From positions 1 to 64,000 of the forward strand of contig JAUIAP010000028.1 of NCBI GenBank assembly GCA_030425205.1: DNA of 64,000 nt. Direction: 5' to 3'. Positions within the stretch are counted from its first letter, which is position 1; the number at the start of each line of letters is the position of its first letter. The position numbers were made by a program, and so were the translations under genes. Origin of the DNA: Anaerolineae bacterium (GTDB lineage Bacteria; Chloroflexota; Anaerolineae; Promineifilales; Promineifilaceae). Below are positions 42,410-51,641 of the stretch, in pieces. The notes beneath the pieces are model-generated. The model worked only from the letters and a program-made list of their open reading frames with translations. It was not told the origin of the DNA and did no database searches.

Positions 42410-43600
42410 ATGAATAATAACGTTCTGGTCATTAACTGTGGAAGTTCATCAATTAAATTTGGCCTCATTGAGGCAGCAAGCGGAAAACGACTCATCAGCG
42501 GACTCGCCGAACGCCTCGGAGACAGCGGGGCGCGTGTCGTCTGGAAAACGCAATCGGACGGGGGAACGCTCTCGATTCCAGATGCAGACCATGCTCACGC
42601 GATACAGGCAATCGTTGAGATTCCTGCGGCAAAAACACTCCTTGCGACACCGCCGATGGCGATTGGCCATCGCGTCGTGCATGGGGGTGAGCAGTTCTCA
42701 GCCTCAACGCAGATCGATGCAGCTGTTCTGACCGCGATTGAAGATTGTAGCAACCTCGCTCCCTTACACAATCCCGCAAACATCGTGGGGATCAATGCGG
42801 CCATGGCGCAATTTCCCGCTGTACCGCAGGTCGCCGTCTTTGATACAGCCTTTCATCAAACGATTCCCAACCATGCGTATATGTATGCCGTTCCCTATGA
42901 ATGGTATGACAGACTGGGGGTGCGACGTTATGGGTTTCATGGCACAAGCCACCGCTTTGTGACACAACGTGCAGCCGAGATACTTGGGCTAGAGTATGAA
43001 AACAGCTCGTTTATCAGCGCACATCTTGGCAACGGATGCAGTGCGGCGGCGGTACGCGCAGGTCGTAGCGTAGACACGACGATGGGGATGACTCCGCTTG
43101 AAGGGCTGATGATGGGAACACGCAGCGGGAATGTTGACCCCGCACTCCACCAATTTATTGCCCAAGCGTTGGGCATGACGCTCGAACAGGTGACGACACA
43201 GCTCAATAAGCACAGCGGCCTGCTCGGTGTCTCTGGCGTTAGCAACGACATGCGAACCCTCTTCGCGGCTGCAGCAGACGGCAATGAACGCGCCGCACTT
43301 GCGATTGAGATGTTTTGCTTTCGCTTGGCGCGAGGCGTGGCGGCATTAACGGCCTCGTTGAACCAGATCGACGCGCTTATTTTCACCGGCGGTATTGGCG
43401 AGAATAGTGCGCCGATCCGCGAGAAATGTATAGGCTATTTGCAGCTGCTTAATTTCGAGCTTGATCCAGCGCAAAATGCTATTCATGGTCGTGGCAGGGC
43501 CGGCAATATCTCTACGTCTACATCAACACCAGTCCTCGTTATTCCGACAGATGAAGAGTGGATGATCTCGCAAGATTGTGCGGCCTTGATCGGCCGATAA
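42410..43600 (+). CDS. ackA: Acetate kinase
   Basis: 396 residues from the ATG at 42410. It makes ATP from acetyl-phosphate. ASKHA-fold signatures: NVLVINCGSSSIKFGL, IGHRVVHGGEQF, PLHNPANIVGI, VAVFDTAFHQTIP, RYGFHGTSHRFV, AHLGNGCSAAAV, DTTMGMTPLEGLMMGTRSGNVDP and FTGGIGENSAPIRE. It is followed 90 bases later by pta, so the two form the acetate fermentation/assimilation pair. The final codons (LIGR-stop) are contributed by a TCGGCCGA octamer. Confidence 0.97.
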   Translation: MNNNVLVINCGSSSIKFGLIEAASGKRLISGLAERLGDSGARVVWKTQSDGGTLSIPDADHAHAIQAIVEIPAAKTLLATPPMAIGHRVVHGGEQFSASTQIDAAVLTAIEDCSNLAPLHNPANIVGINAAMAQFPAVPQVAVFDTAFHQTIPNHAYMYAVPYEWYDRLGVRRYGFHGTSHRFVTQRAAEILGLEYENSSFISAHLGNGCSAAAVRAGRSVDTTMGMTPLEGLMMGTRSGNVDPALHQFIAQALGMTLEQVTTQLNKHSGLLGVSGVSNDMRTLFAAAADGNERAALAIEMFCFRLARGVAALTASLNQIDALIFTGGIGENSAPIREKCIGYLQLLNFELDPAQNAIHGRGRAGNISTSTSTPVLVIPTDEEWMISQDCAALIGR

Positions 43601-43690
43601 GCTAAACTAAAACCTCATTTTGTTGGGAGTGTAAGCATCTGCTCGCTAGACAAACAGCGACCAAGTTGGTTGCGCTCCACAATTCAATCT

Positions 43691-45859
43691 ATGACACAAA
43701 CCAACGGACACACGTTTCTACTGACACCAACACAGGCGGGGGATGGACTTACCTCCGTATCAATCGGGGTCGTCCGCGCACTTGACCGCAACGGCGTGCG
43801 CGTTCACTTCCTCAAGCCGATCAGCCAACCACACAGCAGCGATGCGGGGCCTGACCGTTCGACGGCATACATCAGAAGCGCAACCAATCTAAATCCCCCT
43901 GATCCCGTCTCAATGCAGCGTGCGCTTGAACTGCTCAGCGGGGGTCATGAAGATGATCTGATGGAGCTGGTCATCGGCCTCTACCGTCAGGTGAAACAAG
44001 ATGCCGATGTGGTCGTGGTAGAAGGGTTGGTGCCAACCGAACAAGAGGCATATGCCGATCAGATCAATGAGCTTCTCGCTCGCACACTCGATGCAGAGGT
44101 CATCTTGGTCGCTGCCCTAGCGCACCACACAATTAGAGAACTCGATGACCGCATTGAGCTCGCCGCACAGCAGTTTGGTGGTCTAGAGTCACCACGTGTT
44201 CTCGGGGCGATTGTCAATAAGATCAACATGCCGCCCGAGGTAGGCGTCGCCATCAGCAGCGAACTGCAAGCGCAAGCAGAGGCACAACGGCGGGCGGTCA
44301 AAACGATCGATCAAGCGACGCTGATTCAAGAGACAAGCCGCGTCTTTTCCACTGGCGAATTTCGCCTCATTGGGATGATTCCATGGCGTGAGCATCTCGT
44401 CGCGCCAAGAACCATTGACATTGCGAACATCATCGGGGCGGAGGTGCTTTGCCTAGGCGAGATCAGCGACCGGCGCGTCAGTCAGTTGTCAATCTGCGCC
44501 CGCACGTTGCCCAACATGATTACCGCGCTCCAGCCCGGTATGCTAATCATCACGCCCGGCGACCGCAGTGATGTCATCTTGGCAGCGGCGATGGCGGCGC
44601 AGAACGGCGTGGCCATTGCAGGGATTTTGCTGACAAGTGGTATCAAGCCCGATGAGCGCGTCATGACGCTGTGTGAGGCGGCGTTTGAGACTGGCTTGCC
44701 GCTGCTGCTAGTTGAGCATGACACGTATCACACGGCATTGAGCGTGCAGTCGCTCAATCCTGAAGTACCCCTTGATGATCGCAAACGACTTGAATGGGTG
44801 ATGGACACTTTCGGCCGATATATTGACGGCCAATTTCTCAAGCAGGTCTGCGCCATCGACCGCCAGCCACGTCTCTCCCCACCCGCATTTCGCTATCTGT
44901 TGACCAGTCGCGCACGCGCGGCGCAAAAGCATATCGTACTGCCTGAAGGGGATGAACCACGCACGGTTGAGGCCGCCATCATCTGCACACAGCGCAGAAT
45001 TGCCCGCTGCACCCTGCTGGGAGAACGCCAGTCGATTGAGCGCGTCGCACGCGCACGTGGCCTCACCCTACCCGCTGGTCTCAACATCGTTGAACCGACG
45101 CTGGAACTGCGCCAAAAGTACGTGCCAGCACTGGTCGAGCTGCGAAAACACAAAGGGATGAATGCACCCGTTGCCGAGTCACTACTTGAAGACAACGTCA
45201 TGTTGGGAACGGTGATGTTGGCATTGGATGAGGTAGACGGCCTTGTTTCGGGGGCAGTCCACACGACGGCCAACACGATTCGACCCGCGCTCCAGCTCAT
45301 CAAGACAAGTCCCGGCGCATCGCTCGTCTCCTCGATCTTCTTTATGTTGCTGCCAGAAGAGGTGCTCGTTTATGGAGATTGCGCAGTTAATCCGAATCCA
45401 AATGCAGATGAGCTAGCCGACATTGCGATCCAAAGTGCCGACTCTGCCGCCGCCTTCGGCATTACGCCACGTGTCGCCATGATTAGCTATAGCACGGGTG
45501 GCTCTGGGGCGGGTAGTGATGTTGAAAAGGTGCGTGAGGCAACGGTCATCGCACAGCAGCGACGACCCGACCTGACCATTGACGGCCCATTGCAATACGA
45601 TGCCGCCGCGATCGCCTCCGTCGCCGCCGCAAAAGCGCCCGATAGCAAGGTGGCGGGGAAAGCCACGGTGTTTGTGTTTCCAGATTTGAATACTGGAAAC
45701 ACAACCTACAAGGCGGTACAGCGCACGGCAAACGTGATCAGCATCGGGCCGATGTTGCAGGGAATGCGCAAACCCGTCAACGACCTTTCACGCGGTGCGC
45801 TGATTGATGACATTGTGTACACCATCGCCCTGACTGCAATTCAGGCAGACAGTGCATAG
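43691..45859 (+). CDS. pta: Phosphate acetyltransferase, long form
   Basis: 722 residues from the ATG at 43691; the start at 43670 is also possible. It interconverts acetyl-CoA and acetyl-phosphate, the substrate of AckA upstream. The N-terminal P-loop-like BioD domain is about 1-200 (TFLLTPTQAGDGLTSVSIGVVRAL), a DRTGG regulatory domain is about 210-330, and the C-terminal PTA_PTB catalytic domain is about 395-722 (IVLPEGDEPRTVEAAI, GAVHTTANTIRPALQLI, DCAVNPNPNADELADIAI, VAMISYSTGGSGAGSDVEKV, FPDLNTGNTTYKAVQRTA). It has the Proteobacteria-like long architecture. It ends at a family C hairpin with a T run. Confidence 0.96.
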   Translation: MTQTNGHTFLLTPTQAGDGLTSVSIGVVRALDRNGVRVHFLKPISQPHSSDAGPDRSTAYIRSATNLNPPDPVSMQRALELLSGGHEDDLMELVIGLYRQVKQDADVVVVEGLVPTEQEAYADQINELLARTLDAEVILVAALAHHTIRELDDRIELAAQQFGGLESPRVLGAIVNKINMPPEVGVAISSELQAQAEAQRRAVKTIDQATLIQETSRVFSTGEFRLIGMIPWREHLVAPRTIDIANIIGAEVLCLGEISDRRVSQLSICARTLPNMITALQPGMLIITPGDRSDVILAAAMAAQNGVAIAGILLTSGIKPDERVMTLCEAAFETGLPLLLVEHDTYHTALSVQSLNPEVPLDDRKRLEWVMDTFGRYIDGQFLKQVCAIDRQPRLSPPAFRYLLTSRARAAQKHIVLPEGDEPRTVEAAIICTQRRIARCTLLGERQSIERVARARGLTLPAGLNIVEPTLELRQKYVPALVELRKHKGMNAPVAESLLEDNVMLGTVMLALDEVDGLVSGAVHTTANTIRPALQLIKTSPGASLVSSIFFMLLPEEVLVYGDCAVNPNPNADELADIAIQSADSAAAFGITPRVAMISYSTGGSGAGSDVEKVREATVIAQQRRPDLTIDGPLQYDAAAIASVAAAKAPDSKVAGKATVFVFPDLNTGNTTYKAVQRTANVISIGPMLQGMRKPVNDLSRGALIDDIVYTIALTAIQADSA

Positions 45860-45922
45860 TCGTCATGATCGACGCTACCCGTTTGCAAAGCAGATCAACC
45901 CAGCCAGTAAATTGATTTTGTA

Positions 45923-45957
45923 TGTTTCGGGATATCCAAATCCCGAAACACCTTTTT
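45923..45957 (+). terminator. Terminator of ackA-pta (family C hairpin)
   Basis: TGTTTCGGGAT / ATCCCGAAACA with a short loop, then CCTTTTT. Same arms as the hairpin at 28301-28326. Confidence 0.88.
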
Positions 45958-46045
45958 CTGAATCACTATAATCGCGCTTCGACACCTTTGACAGATCAAC
46001 CATATCACGCGAAAGTAGCTAAATCTTTAAGCTTGCCGGATGTGT

Positions 46046-46115
46046 TATAATTTCCCGTTTGAACCGAAACAACAATCAGCCTGTTAGGTTTCTTTAGAAG
46101 CCTAGCAGGTTTTTT
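46046..46115 (+). promoter_or_regulatory. glyS promoter element and attenuator-like leader hairpin
   Basis: TATAAT at 46046-46051 is a strong -10 with no good -35. About 28 bases after it, CCTGTTAGG (46080-46088) pairs with CCTAGCAGG (46101-46109) and is followed by six T (46110-46115), a complete intrinsic terminator only 8 bases before the glyS ATG. No Shine-Dalgarno lies between hairpin and start. No T-box consensus is present. Either the hairpin attenuates glyS, or it stops upstream transcripts. Confidence 0.6.
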
Positions 46116-46123
46116 CTACTGTA

Positions 46124-49099
46124 ATGAGTCAACTCACATTTCAAGATACGATTTTACGACTGCAAAACTATTGGAAAGATCGCGGCTGCATTGTCCAGCA
46201 ACCATACAACGTGCAGGTTGGCGCAGGAACGATGAATCCTGCAACGGTGCTGCGCGTATTGGGGCCAGAGCCATGGAATGTTGTCTATGTCGAGCCAAGC
46301 GTGCGTCCTGATGATGGTCGCTTTGGGGACAACCCCAACCGCGTTCAGATGCACCATCAGTTACAGGTCATCCTCAAGCCCGATCCCGGCAACCCCCAAC
46401 AGCTCTATCTCGACAGCCTGCGCGCTATCGGCATCGACCCGCGCGAACACGATATTCGCTTTGTCGAAGACAACTGGGAAAGTCCCGCGTTGGGCGCATG
46501 GGGTCTTGGTTGGGAGGTTTGGCTCGATGGGCAAGAAATCTCGCAGTACACCTATTTCCAACAGTCAGGCAGCACCAATCTCGACCCCGTATGTGTCGAG
46601 TTGACCTACGGTTTAGACCGCATCATTCTTGCACTGCAAAATAAGGATTCCGTCTGGGAAATTGATTACAACGAGCGTGTTTCGTATGGGAACGTGCTGT
46701 TGCAGAGTGAGATTGAACATTGTAAGTACTACTTCAACGTGGCGGATGTAGACGCACTGCGTGAGGTCTATGATACCTACGAACGTGAGAGTCAACGCTG
46801 CATCGACGCAGGTTTAGTCGTGCCAGCACATGACTACAATCTAAAATGCTCCCATCTCTTCAATGTTCTCGACACGCGCGGCGCGATTGGCGTGACCGAA
46901 AGAGCAAACTACTTCAAGCGGATGCGCAATAAGGCGAAGCAGATTTCGGAGCTTTATCTCGAACAACGCCAGCAGCTTGAGTATCCATTGTTGGATGAAG
47001 ATTGGACGCTTGCCAGTGATGCAGAGGCCGACAGCAGTGAACAGTCAACGGTGGAGGCAGTCACTTATACAGATGCGCAGACGTTCGTCTTAGAGATTGG
47101 GCAAGAGGAGTTGCCGTCGGATGATTTGACGGGAGCGATTCGGCAGTTACGGATTGAGGTTCCAGCCTTATTGGATGAGCTGCGGCTTGCATTTGCGAGC
47201 GTCGAGATTGACGGGACACCGCGCCGAATCGCGATTATCGTCAAGGGATTGGCTGCACGCCAGAGTGATTTAGCAGAGATCAAAAAAGGCCCCCCTGCCG
47301 ATCGTGCTTATGACAAAGACGGCAATCCAACAAAGGCCGCCATTGGGTTTGCACGTGGCACAAAGGTACGCGTTGAGGATCTGATCTTGATCGATGAAGG
47401 TCGTTATGTCGCGGCACAGGTGCGCGAGGAAGGTCAGCCGACGCCTGACGTTCTCGCCGATGCGCTGCCAAATTTGGTGGCTGGGATTAAGTTCAAAAAG
47501 TCTATGCGTTGGAATGCGTCCAATGTGGCATATAGTCGGCCGATCCGCTGGTTTGTCGCCCTCTTTGGCGCGCAAGTAGTTCCATTCACCTACGCGGATG
47601 TAACGAGCGGTAACGTCAGTCGTGGGTTGCGTCCCTACGGCTCGCCGCCAATCGTAATCAGCAGTGCAGGCGAGTATGAAGAACAACTCGCCGAGAACAG
47701 CATCATTTTGCGCGTCGAGAAGCGGTCGCAGATGATCTATGCAGGGGCGGCAGAGTTGGCAAAGTCGCTCAATGGAACGATTCCAGACGATGCGGGACTG
47801 CTCGATGAAGTGACAAATTTGGTGGAGATGCCGACACCGTTTATCGGCCGATTTGCCCCCCGCTATCTCGAACTCCCCAGCGAACTACTCGTCGCCGTCA
47901 TGCGGAAACACCAACGCTACTTCCCTGTCTACACCGAAGACGGCACGCTGATCAACGCCTTTATCGCTGTCCGCAATGGCGACAGCGAACATCTCGATAA
48001 GGTGCGGCATGGGAATGAGCAAGTTGTGCGTGCCCGCTTTGCCGATGCGGAATTCTTCTTTGGCAGTGATCGCAAACGCGAGTTGCCCGACTTTATCGAA
48101 GATTTGGACAAGTTGACCTTCCAGTTTAAGCTCGGTTCGATGAAAGATAAGCTGCATCGCCTAGAAAAACTAACCCCACAGGTTGCCGCGGCAATTGGTC
48201 TTTCTGAAACAGACAGAGAGATCGCCACGCAGGCGGCGAGTTTGTCGAAGGCAGACTTGGCGACAAAGATGGTCGTTGAAATGACCTCGTTGCAGGGAAT
48301 CATGGGTGGTTACTATGCGAAGATGAGCGGCGCGTCTGAAGCGGTCAGCATGGCTATCGCAGAACAATATAACGCAGTCAGCAAGACGCCTGCTGGCATG
48401 GCACTGGCATTGGCTGATCGAATCGACAGTTTGGTTGGTTTAACGGCGGCTGGCTTGTTACCCAAAGGGACAAATGATCCGTTTGCCCTGCGTCGTGCGG
48501 CGATTCAAATTATTGAGAATTTGATTGGGAATCAGGTCAGTGTGGACTTGGGCGAGTTAGGTGTGAAATCGGCCGAAACGCAACCCATTCCCGCCGTGTA
48601 CGCCCTCCCCCAAGTTCTCGAATTCATCACGGGACGACTAGAACAGATTCTACGTGACAGTCGCTATCCTGCCTCCGTTATCCGCGCCGTCCTCGCCCAT
48701 AACGCCAACGATCCCTACACGGCGAGCACAACGGCCGCTGCCCTCACCGCTGCGACACAACTCGACGATTGGGAGACGACGCTTGATGCATACGCCCGCT
48801 GTGTGCGCATCACGCGCAACGAGACAGAAGTGCACGCCATCGATGCGGACGCATTTTCGACGGCCGAGGCACGAGCGTTGTACACAGCCTACCAAGCGGT
48901 CGCTGCAAAATCAGATGGCACAGTTGAAACGTTCGTCGCGCAAATCCGCGAACTCGCGCCAGCAATTACCGCCTTCTTTGATGAGGTTCTCGTCATGGAT
49001 GAGGATATGCGTGTGCGCAATAATCGTTTGGGGTTGTTGCAGTCGATTGCGGGGTTAGCTGAGGGAATCGGCGACTTGAGCGAGTTAGAAGGCTTTTAA
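46124..49099 (+). CDS. glyS: Glycyl-tRNA synthetase, fused alpha-beta chain
   Basis: 991 residues. It is the bacterial tetramer-type enzyme in one polypeptide. The alpha part is about 1-290 (LTFQDTILRLQNYWKDRGC, GAGTMNPATVLRVLGPEPW, VEPSVRPDDGRFGDNPNR, VEDNWESPALGAWGLGWEVW, TYFQQSGS) with the catalytic site. A Glu/Ser linker is about 291-325. The beta part is about 326-991 (FVLEIGQEELPSDDL, FKKSMRWNASNVAYSRPIRW, MRKHQRYFPVY, KADLATKMVVEMTSLQGIMGGYYA) with the tRNA-binding and C-terminal DALR anticodon domain. The start lacks a Shine-Dalgarno, which fits a leader-controlled gene. A tRNA-Gly gene lies 2.5 kb downstream. Confidence 0.97.
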   Translation: MSQLTFQDTILRLQNYWKDRGCIVQQPYNVQVGAGTMNPATVLRVLGPEPWNVVYVEPSVRPDDGRFGDNPNRVQMHHQLQVILKPDPGNPQQLYLDSLRAIGIDPREHDIRFVEDNWESPALGAWGLGWEVWLDGQEISQYTYFQQSGSTNLDPVCVELTYGLDRIILALQNKDSVWEIDYNERVSYGNVLLQSEIEHCKYYFNVADVDALREVYDTYERESQRCIDAGLVVPAHDYNLKCSHLFNVLDTRGAIGVTERANYFKRMRNKAKQISELYLEQRQQLEYPLLDEDWTLASDAEADSSEQSTVEAVTYTDAQTFVLEIGQEELPSDDLTGAIRQLRIEVPALLDELRLAFASVEIDGTPRRIAIIVKGLAARQSDLAEIKKGPPADRAYDKDGNPTKAAIGFARGTKVRVEDLILIDEGRYVAAQVREEGQPTPDVLADALPNLVAGIKFKKSMRWNASNVAYSRPIRWFVALFGAQVVPFTYADVTSGNVSRGLRPYGSPPIVISSAGEYEEQLAENSIILRVEKRSQMIYAGAAELAKSLNGTIPDDAGLLDEVTNLVEMPTPFIGRFAPRYLELPSELLVAVMRKHQRYFPVYTEDGTLINAFIAVRNGDSEHLDKVRHGNEQVVRARFADAEFFFGSDRKRELPDFIEDLDKLTFQFKLGSMKDKLHRLEKLTPQVAAAIGLSETDREIATQAASLSKADLATKMVVEMTSLQGIMGGYYAKMSGASEAVSMAIAEQYNAVSKTPAGMALALADRIDSLVGLTAAGLLPKGTNDPFALRRAAIQIIENLIGNQVSVDLGELGVKSAETQPIPAVYALPQVLEFITGRLEQILRDSRYPASVIRAVLAHNANDPYTASTTAAALTAATQLDDWETTLDAYARCVRITRNETEVHAIDADAFSTAEARALYTAYQAVAAKSDGTVETFVAQIRELAPAITAFFDEVLVMDEDMRVRNNRLGLLQSIAGLAEGIGDLSELEGF

Positions 49100-49106
49100 A
49101 CGAGGG

Positions 49107-49140
49107 GAGTTGCCAACAGTCCTGAGATTGTTGGCAACTC
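49107..49140. terminator. Terminator hairpin between glyS and VOC gene (family D)
   Basis: GAGTTGCCAACA (49107-49118) pairs with TGTTGGCAACTC (49129-49140). Same arms as the hairpin at 20334-20360. No T run. Confidence 0.65.
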
Positions 49141-49156
49141 GCTTCCCGCGTCTGGT

Positions 49157-49942
49157 CTACTCGCCAGGCAAATCCGTGTCAGCGTATTTCATTTGAATTG
49201 CTGTGAACGTCGCCCCTTGTGGGTCTGCAATAATTGCAATTCTGCCGACCTCGCCAATATCAAACGGGCCATTATGTACCACACCGCCTAGCTCTGTCGC
49301 CTTTGCCGCCGTCGCATCAATGTCTTCCACTGCAAAGTAAACCATCCAGAAGGGTGGCATTGGGCCCATTTCAGGTGTGAGCGCCATCATGCCGCCATTT
49401 GGCCGACCCTTGTTCGTCCACGTTGTATAGTCGCCTTCATCTGTTTCCGCTGTCCATCCAAATAGCGCGGTGTAAAACGATATTGCCTTTTCAGTATCGT
49501 TCGTGAGCAGTTCATTCCAGCCAAGCGATACGGGCACATTGAAAATATCTGCGCCACGATTGTTGATCGTCTTCCAGAGAGCGACCATGCCACCAGTCGG
49601 ATCTTGGATTAGCGACATGCGCCCTGCGTCCATCACGTCAAATGGCTGCTCGATGACTGTGCCGCCCAGTTCGGCCGCTTTTGCCGTCGTCGCATCAATG
49701 TCGTCAACCGTGACATATGAGTTCCAATGAGATGGAATTTCGTCCACGCCCTTTGGTAATTCACCGAGTCCCGTCACTGATTTTCCATCCTGCGTCACCA
49801 TCGTATAAATGCCATCGGGGCCAGCAGGGATATCTGTCAGTTCCCAGCCAAAAAGCGCGCCGTAGAACGCCTTTGCGCCAGCTAGATCGGTCGTCTGTAA
49901 ATCAACCCATGAAAATGTGCCATGTGGATATGCTTTCGTCAT
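49157..49942 (-). CDS. Tandem VOC (glyoxalase-fold) protein
   Basis: 261 residues from the ATG at 49942 with AGGAGA upstream; a longer frame to 50080 is rejected. Two vicinal-oxygen-chelate modules: about 8-125 (GTFSWVDLQTTDLAGAKAFYGALFGWELTD ... GRMSLIQDPTGGMVALWK) and about 135-255 (GWNELLTNDTEKAISFYTALFGWTAE ... GRIAIIADPQGATFTAIQ). It resembles the PhnB-unlike 'hydroxylase/27 kDa antigen' VOC group. Metal ligands cannot be assigned with confidence. The function is unknown; it may be a small-molecule binding or resistance-type protein in the cytoplasm. Confidence 0.9.
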   Translation of the reverse strand: MTKAYPHGTFSWVDLQTTDLAGAKAFYGALFGWELTDIPAGPDGIYTMVTQDGKSVTGLGELPKGVDEIPSHWNSYVTVDDIDATTAKAAELGGTVIEQPFDVMDAGRMSLIQDPTGGMVALWKTINNRGADIFNVPVSLGWNELLTNDTEKAISFYTALFGWTAETDEGDYTTWTNKGRPNGGMMALTPEMGPMPPFWMVYFAVEDIDATAAKATELGGVVHNGPFDIGEVGRIAIIADPQGATFTAIQMKYADTDLPGE

Positions 49943-50055
49943 CTGAATTCTCCTGTGAAATGTTTGCTGTGCGTTTTTCGGGGGTGGGTATGCGAGGATC
50001 GAATTTAGGTAAAACGCATGTTCTAAATCATACCTGAATTTTACTTGTAGGCAAC

Positions 50056-50090
50056 AAAAAAGCGGCGCAAATGCAATCATTTACGCCGCC
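50056..50090 (-). terminator. Rho-independent terminator of metK
   Basis: On the minus strand GCGGCGTAAATG pairs with CATTTGCGCCGC (one wobble) around a 4-base loop and is followed by six T. Confidence 0.92.
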
Positions 50091-50113
50091 TTAACATTTT
50101 AGCAATCTACCTA

Positions 50114-51340
50114 CTAGACGAGACGATTATCCAAGCCGGCTGCCAGTCGCAGCTGGGCAGCACAATCTGTGTTTTCCCATGGCAGATCGATGTCAGTTCG
50201 GCCGAAATGTCCATAAGCCGCCGTCTGACGATAGATCGGCCGACGCAAGTCCAAGTCACGGATAATTGCACCTGGGCGTAGGTCAAAAACCTTATTGATG
50301 ACTTCTGCCAACTTTTCATTGTCAATTTTGCCGGTGCCAAACGTCTCGATATTGATGCTCAGCGGGTGCGACACGCCAATTGCGTAGGCAACCTGCACCT
50401 CACAACGCTCGGCCAATTCAGCCGCAACGACGTTTTTGGCAACCCAGCGTGCAGCATAGGCGGCCGAACGGTCAACTTTCGTGCTGTCCTTACCGCTGAA
50501 CGCGCCGCCGCCATGACGACCCATACCACCATACGTATCAACGATAATTTTGCGTCCTGTCAAACCAGCATCACCCATTGGGCCACCAATCACAAAACGA
50601 CCCGTTGGGTTGATGTAATATTCGATATCGCCTGCATCTAAATCATCTGGAATGACTGGGTTGATGACGTGCTCGATGATGGCAGAACGAATCTCTGCTT
50701 GGCTGATCTCGGGGGCGTGCTGCGTGCTGATCAAAACAGTGGTTACGCGCTTTGGCTTACCATAACTGTATTCAACGGTAACTTGCGACTTCCCGTCTGG
50801 ACGCAACCATGGCAACGTGCCATCTTTGCGCACTTCGGATAGGCGGCGAGTCAGTTGATGCGCGAGGTGAATGGGCAGTGGCATCAGCGTCTCTGTCTCA
50901 TTGCACGCGAAACCGAACATCATGCCTTGGTCACCTGCACCAACCTTGTTGATCTCTGTCTCTTCATCCTCTTCCACACGGACTTCAAATGCCTCGTCCA
51001 CGCCCTGCGCGATGTCTGCGCTTTGTGCCGCAATGGCGGACATGACACCGCAGGTCGTCGCGTCAAACCCTTTGTCGCTGCTGTCATAGCCAATATCGCG
51101 GATGACATCACGCACGAGCTCGTCAAAATTGACAAACGCATCAGTCGTAATCTCGCCCAGCAACATTACATAGCCAGTTTTGATCGCCGTCTCACATGCG
51201 ACACGGCTCATTGGGTCTTGGGCCAAGCATGCATCCAATACGGCGTCGCTGATTTGGTCGCACATCTTGTCGGGGTGCCCTTCCGTCACTGATTCAGACG
51301 AAAACAATAAACTTGGGCTGGTCATAAAAGTTGAACTCAT
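50114..51340 (-). CDS. metK: S-adenosylmethionine synthetase
   Basis: 408 residues from the ATG at 51340 (TGGAGG 9 bases upstream); the frame's upstream extension to 51400 runs into the riboswitch terminator and is rejected. It makes SAM from methionine and ATP. Signatures: FSSESVTEGHPDKMCDQISDAVLDA, GAGDQGMMFGFACNET, GGPMGDAGLTGRKIIVDTYGG (P-loop-like), GGGAFSGKDSTKVDRSAAYAARW and the C-terminal AAYGHFGR. It is controlled by the SAM-I riboswitch directly upstream. Two octamers overlap the C-terminal coding part. Confidence 0.98.
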   Translation of the reverse strand: MSSTFMTSPSLLFSSESVTEGHPDKMCDQISDAVLDACLAQDPMSRVACETAIKTGYVMLLGEITTDAFVNFDELVRDVIRDIGYDSSDKGFDATTCGVMSAIAAQSADIAQGVDEAFEVRVEEDEETEINKVGAGDQGMMFGFACNETETLMPLPIHLAHQLTRRLSEVRKDGTLPWLRPDGKSQVTVEYSYGKPKRVTTVLISTQHAPEISQAEIRSAIIEHVINPVIPDDLDAGDIEYYINPTGRFVIGGPMGDAGLTGRKIIVDTYGGMGRHGGGAFSGKDSTKVDRSAAYAARWVAKNVVAAELAERCEVQVAYAIGVSHPLSINIETFGTGKIDNEKLAEVINKVFDLRPGAIIRDLDLRRPIYRQTAAYGHFGRTDIDLPWENTDCAAQLRLAAGLDNRLV

Positions 51341-51368
51341 CGTAAAATGCCTCCATAGCATTAGGAAC

Positions 51369-51397
51369 AAAAAAACCTCTTGTCGCTGGACAAGAGG
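51369..51397 (-). terminator. Expression-platform terminator of the SAM riboswitch
   Basis: On the minus strand CCTCTTGTC-CAGC-GACAAGAGG is followed by seven T. It lies between aptamer and metK. Confidence 0.9.
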
Positions 51398-51418
51398 CAC
51401 GCCTTTTCAAGTTATCGT

Positions 51419-51520
51419 ACCTCTCATCTTTCAGCTTGTGCTGGCAGAATTAGCACCTTCCATAAATGGGGTTGCTGCGGCTTCATCGGGCTGTTCCCTA
51501 GGCCGCTCTGGATAAGAGAT
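51419..51520 (-). promoter_or_regulatory. SAM-I (S-box) riboswitch aptamer upstream of metK
   Basis: Read on the minus strand, the order is CTCTTATCCAGAGCGGC, then GGGA, GCCCGATGAAGCCGCAGCAACC, GGTGCTAATTCTGCCAGC, then GATGAGAGG closing P1. This matches the S-box core motifs (CUUAUC-AGAG, GGGA, CCCGAUGAAGCC-GCAACC, AAGGUGCUAAUUC, GAUGAGAG). High SAM is expected to favour the downstream terminator and shut off metK. Confidence 0.95.
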
Positions 51521-51558
51521 TATTTGTCTGTTTTAAATTTGGGATTAATTACCCTGAG

Positions 51559-51629
51559 AGCGGCTATCGGGACTCGAACCCGAAACAAGTGCTTGGGAAG
51601 CACGCATGATACCGTTTCACCATAGCCGC
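51559..51629 (-). tRNA. tRNA-Gly (CCC anticodon)
   Basis: 71 bases. The acceptor GCGGCTA pairs with TAGCCGC; the D-arm region is TGGTGAAACGGTATCA; the anticodon loop TTCCCAA gives CCC; the T-arm is TCGGGTTCGAGTCCCGA. The discriminator is T and CCA is not encoded. It starts 35 bases before the SAM riboswitch on the same strand, so the two may share a transcript. Confidence 0.95.
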
Positions 51630-51641
51630 AAGTCGTCAGAA

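Noticed and set aside
46046..46123. T-box riboswitch upstream of glyS
   Set aside because: The leader from the -10 to the ATG is only about 75 bases and has no AGGGUGGNACCGCG-type antiterminator sequence.
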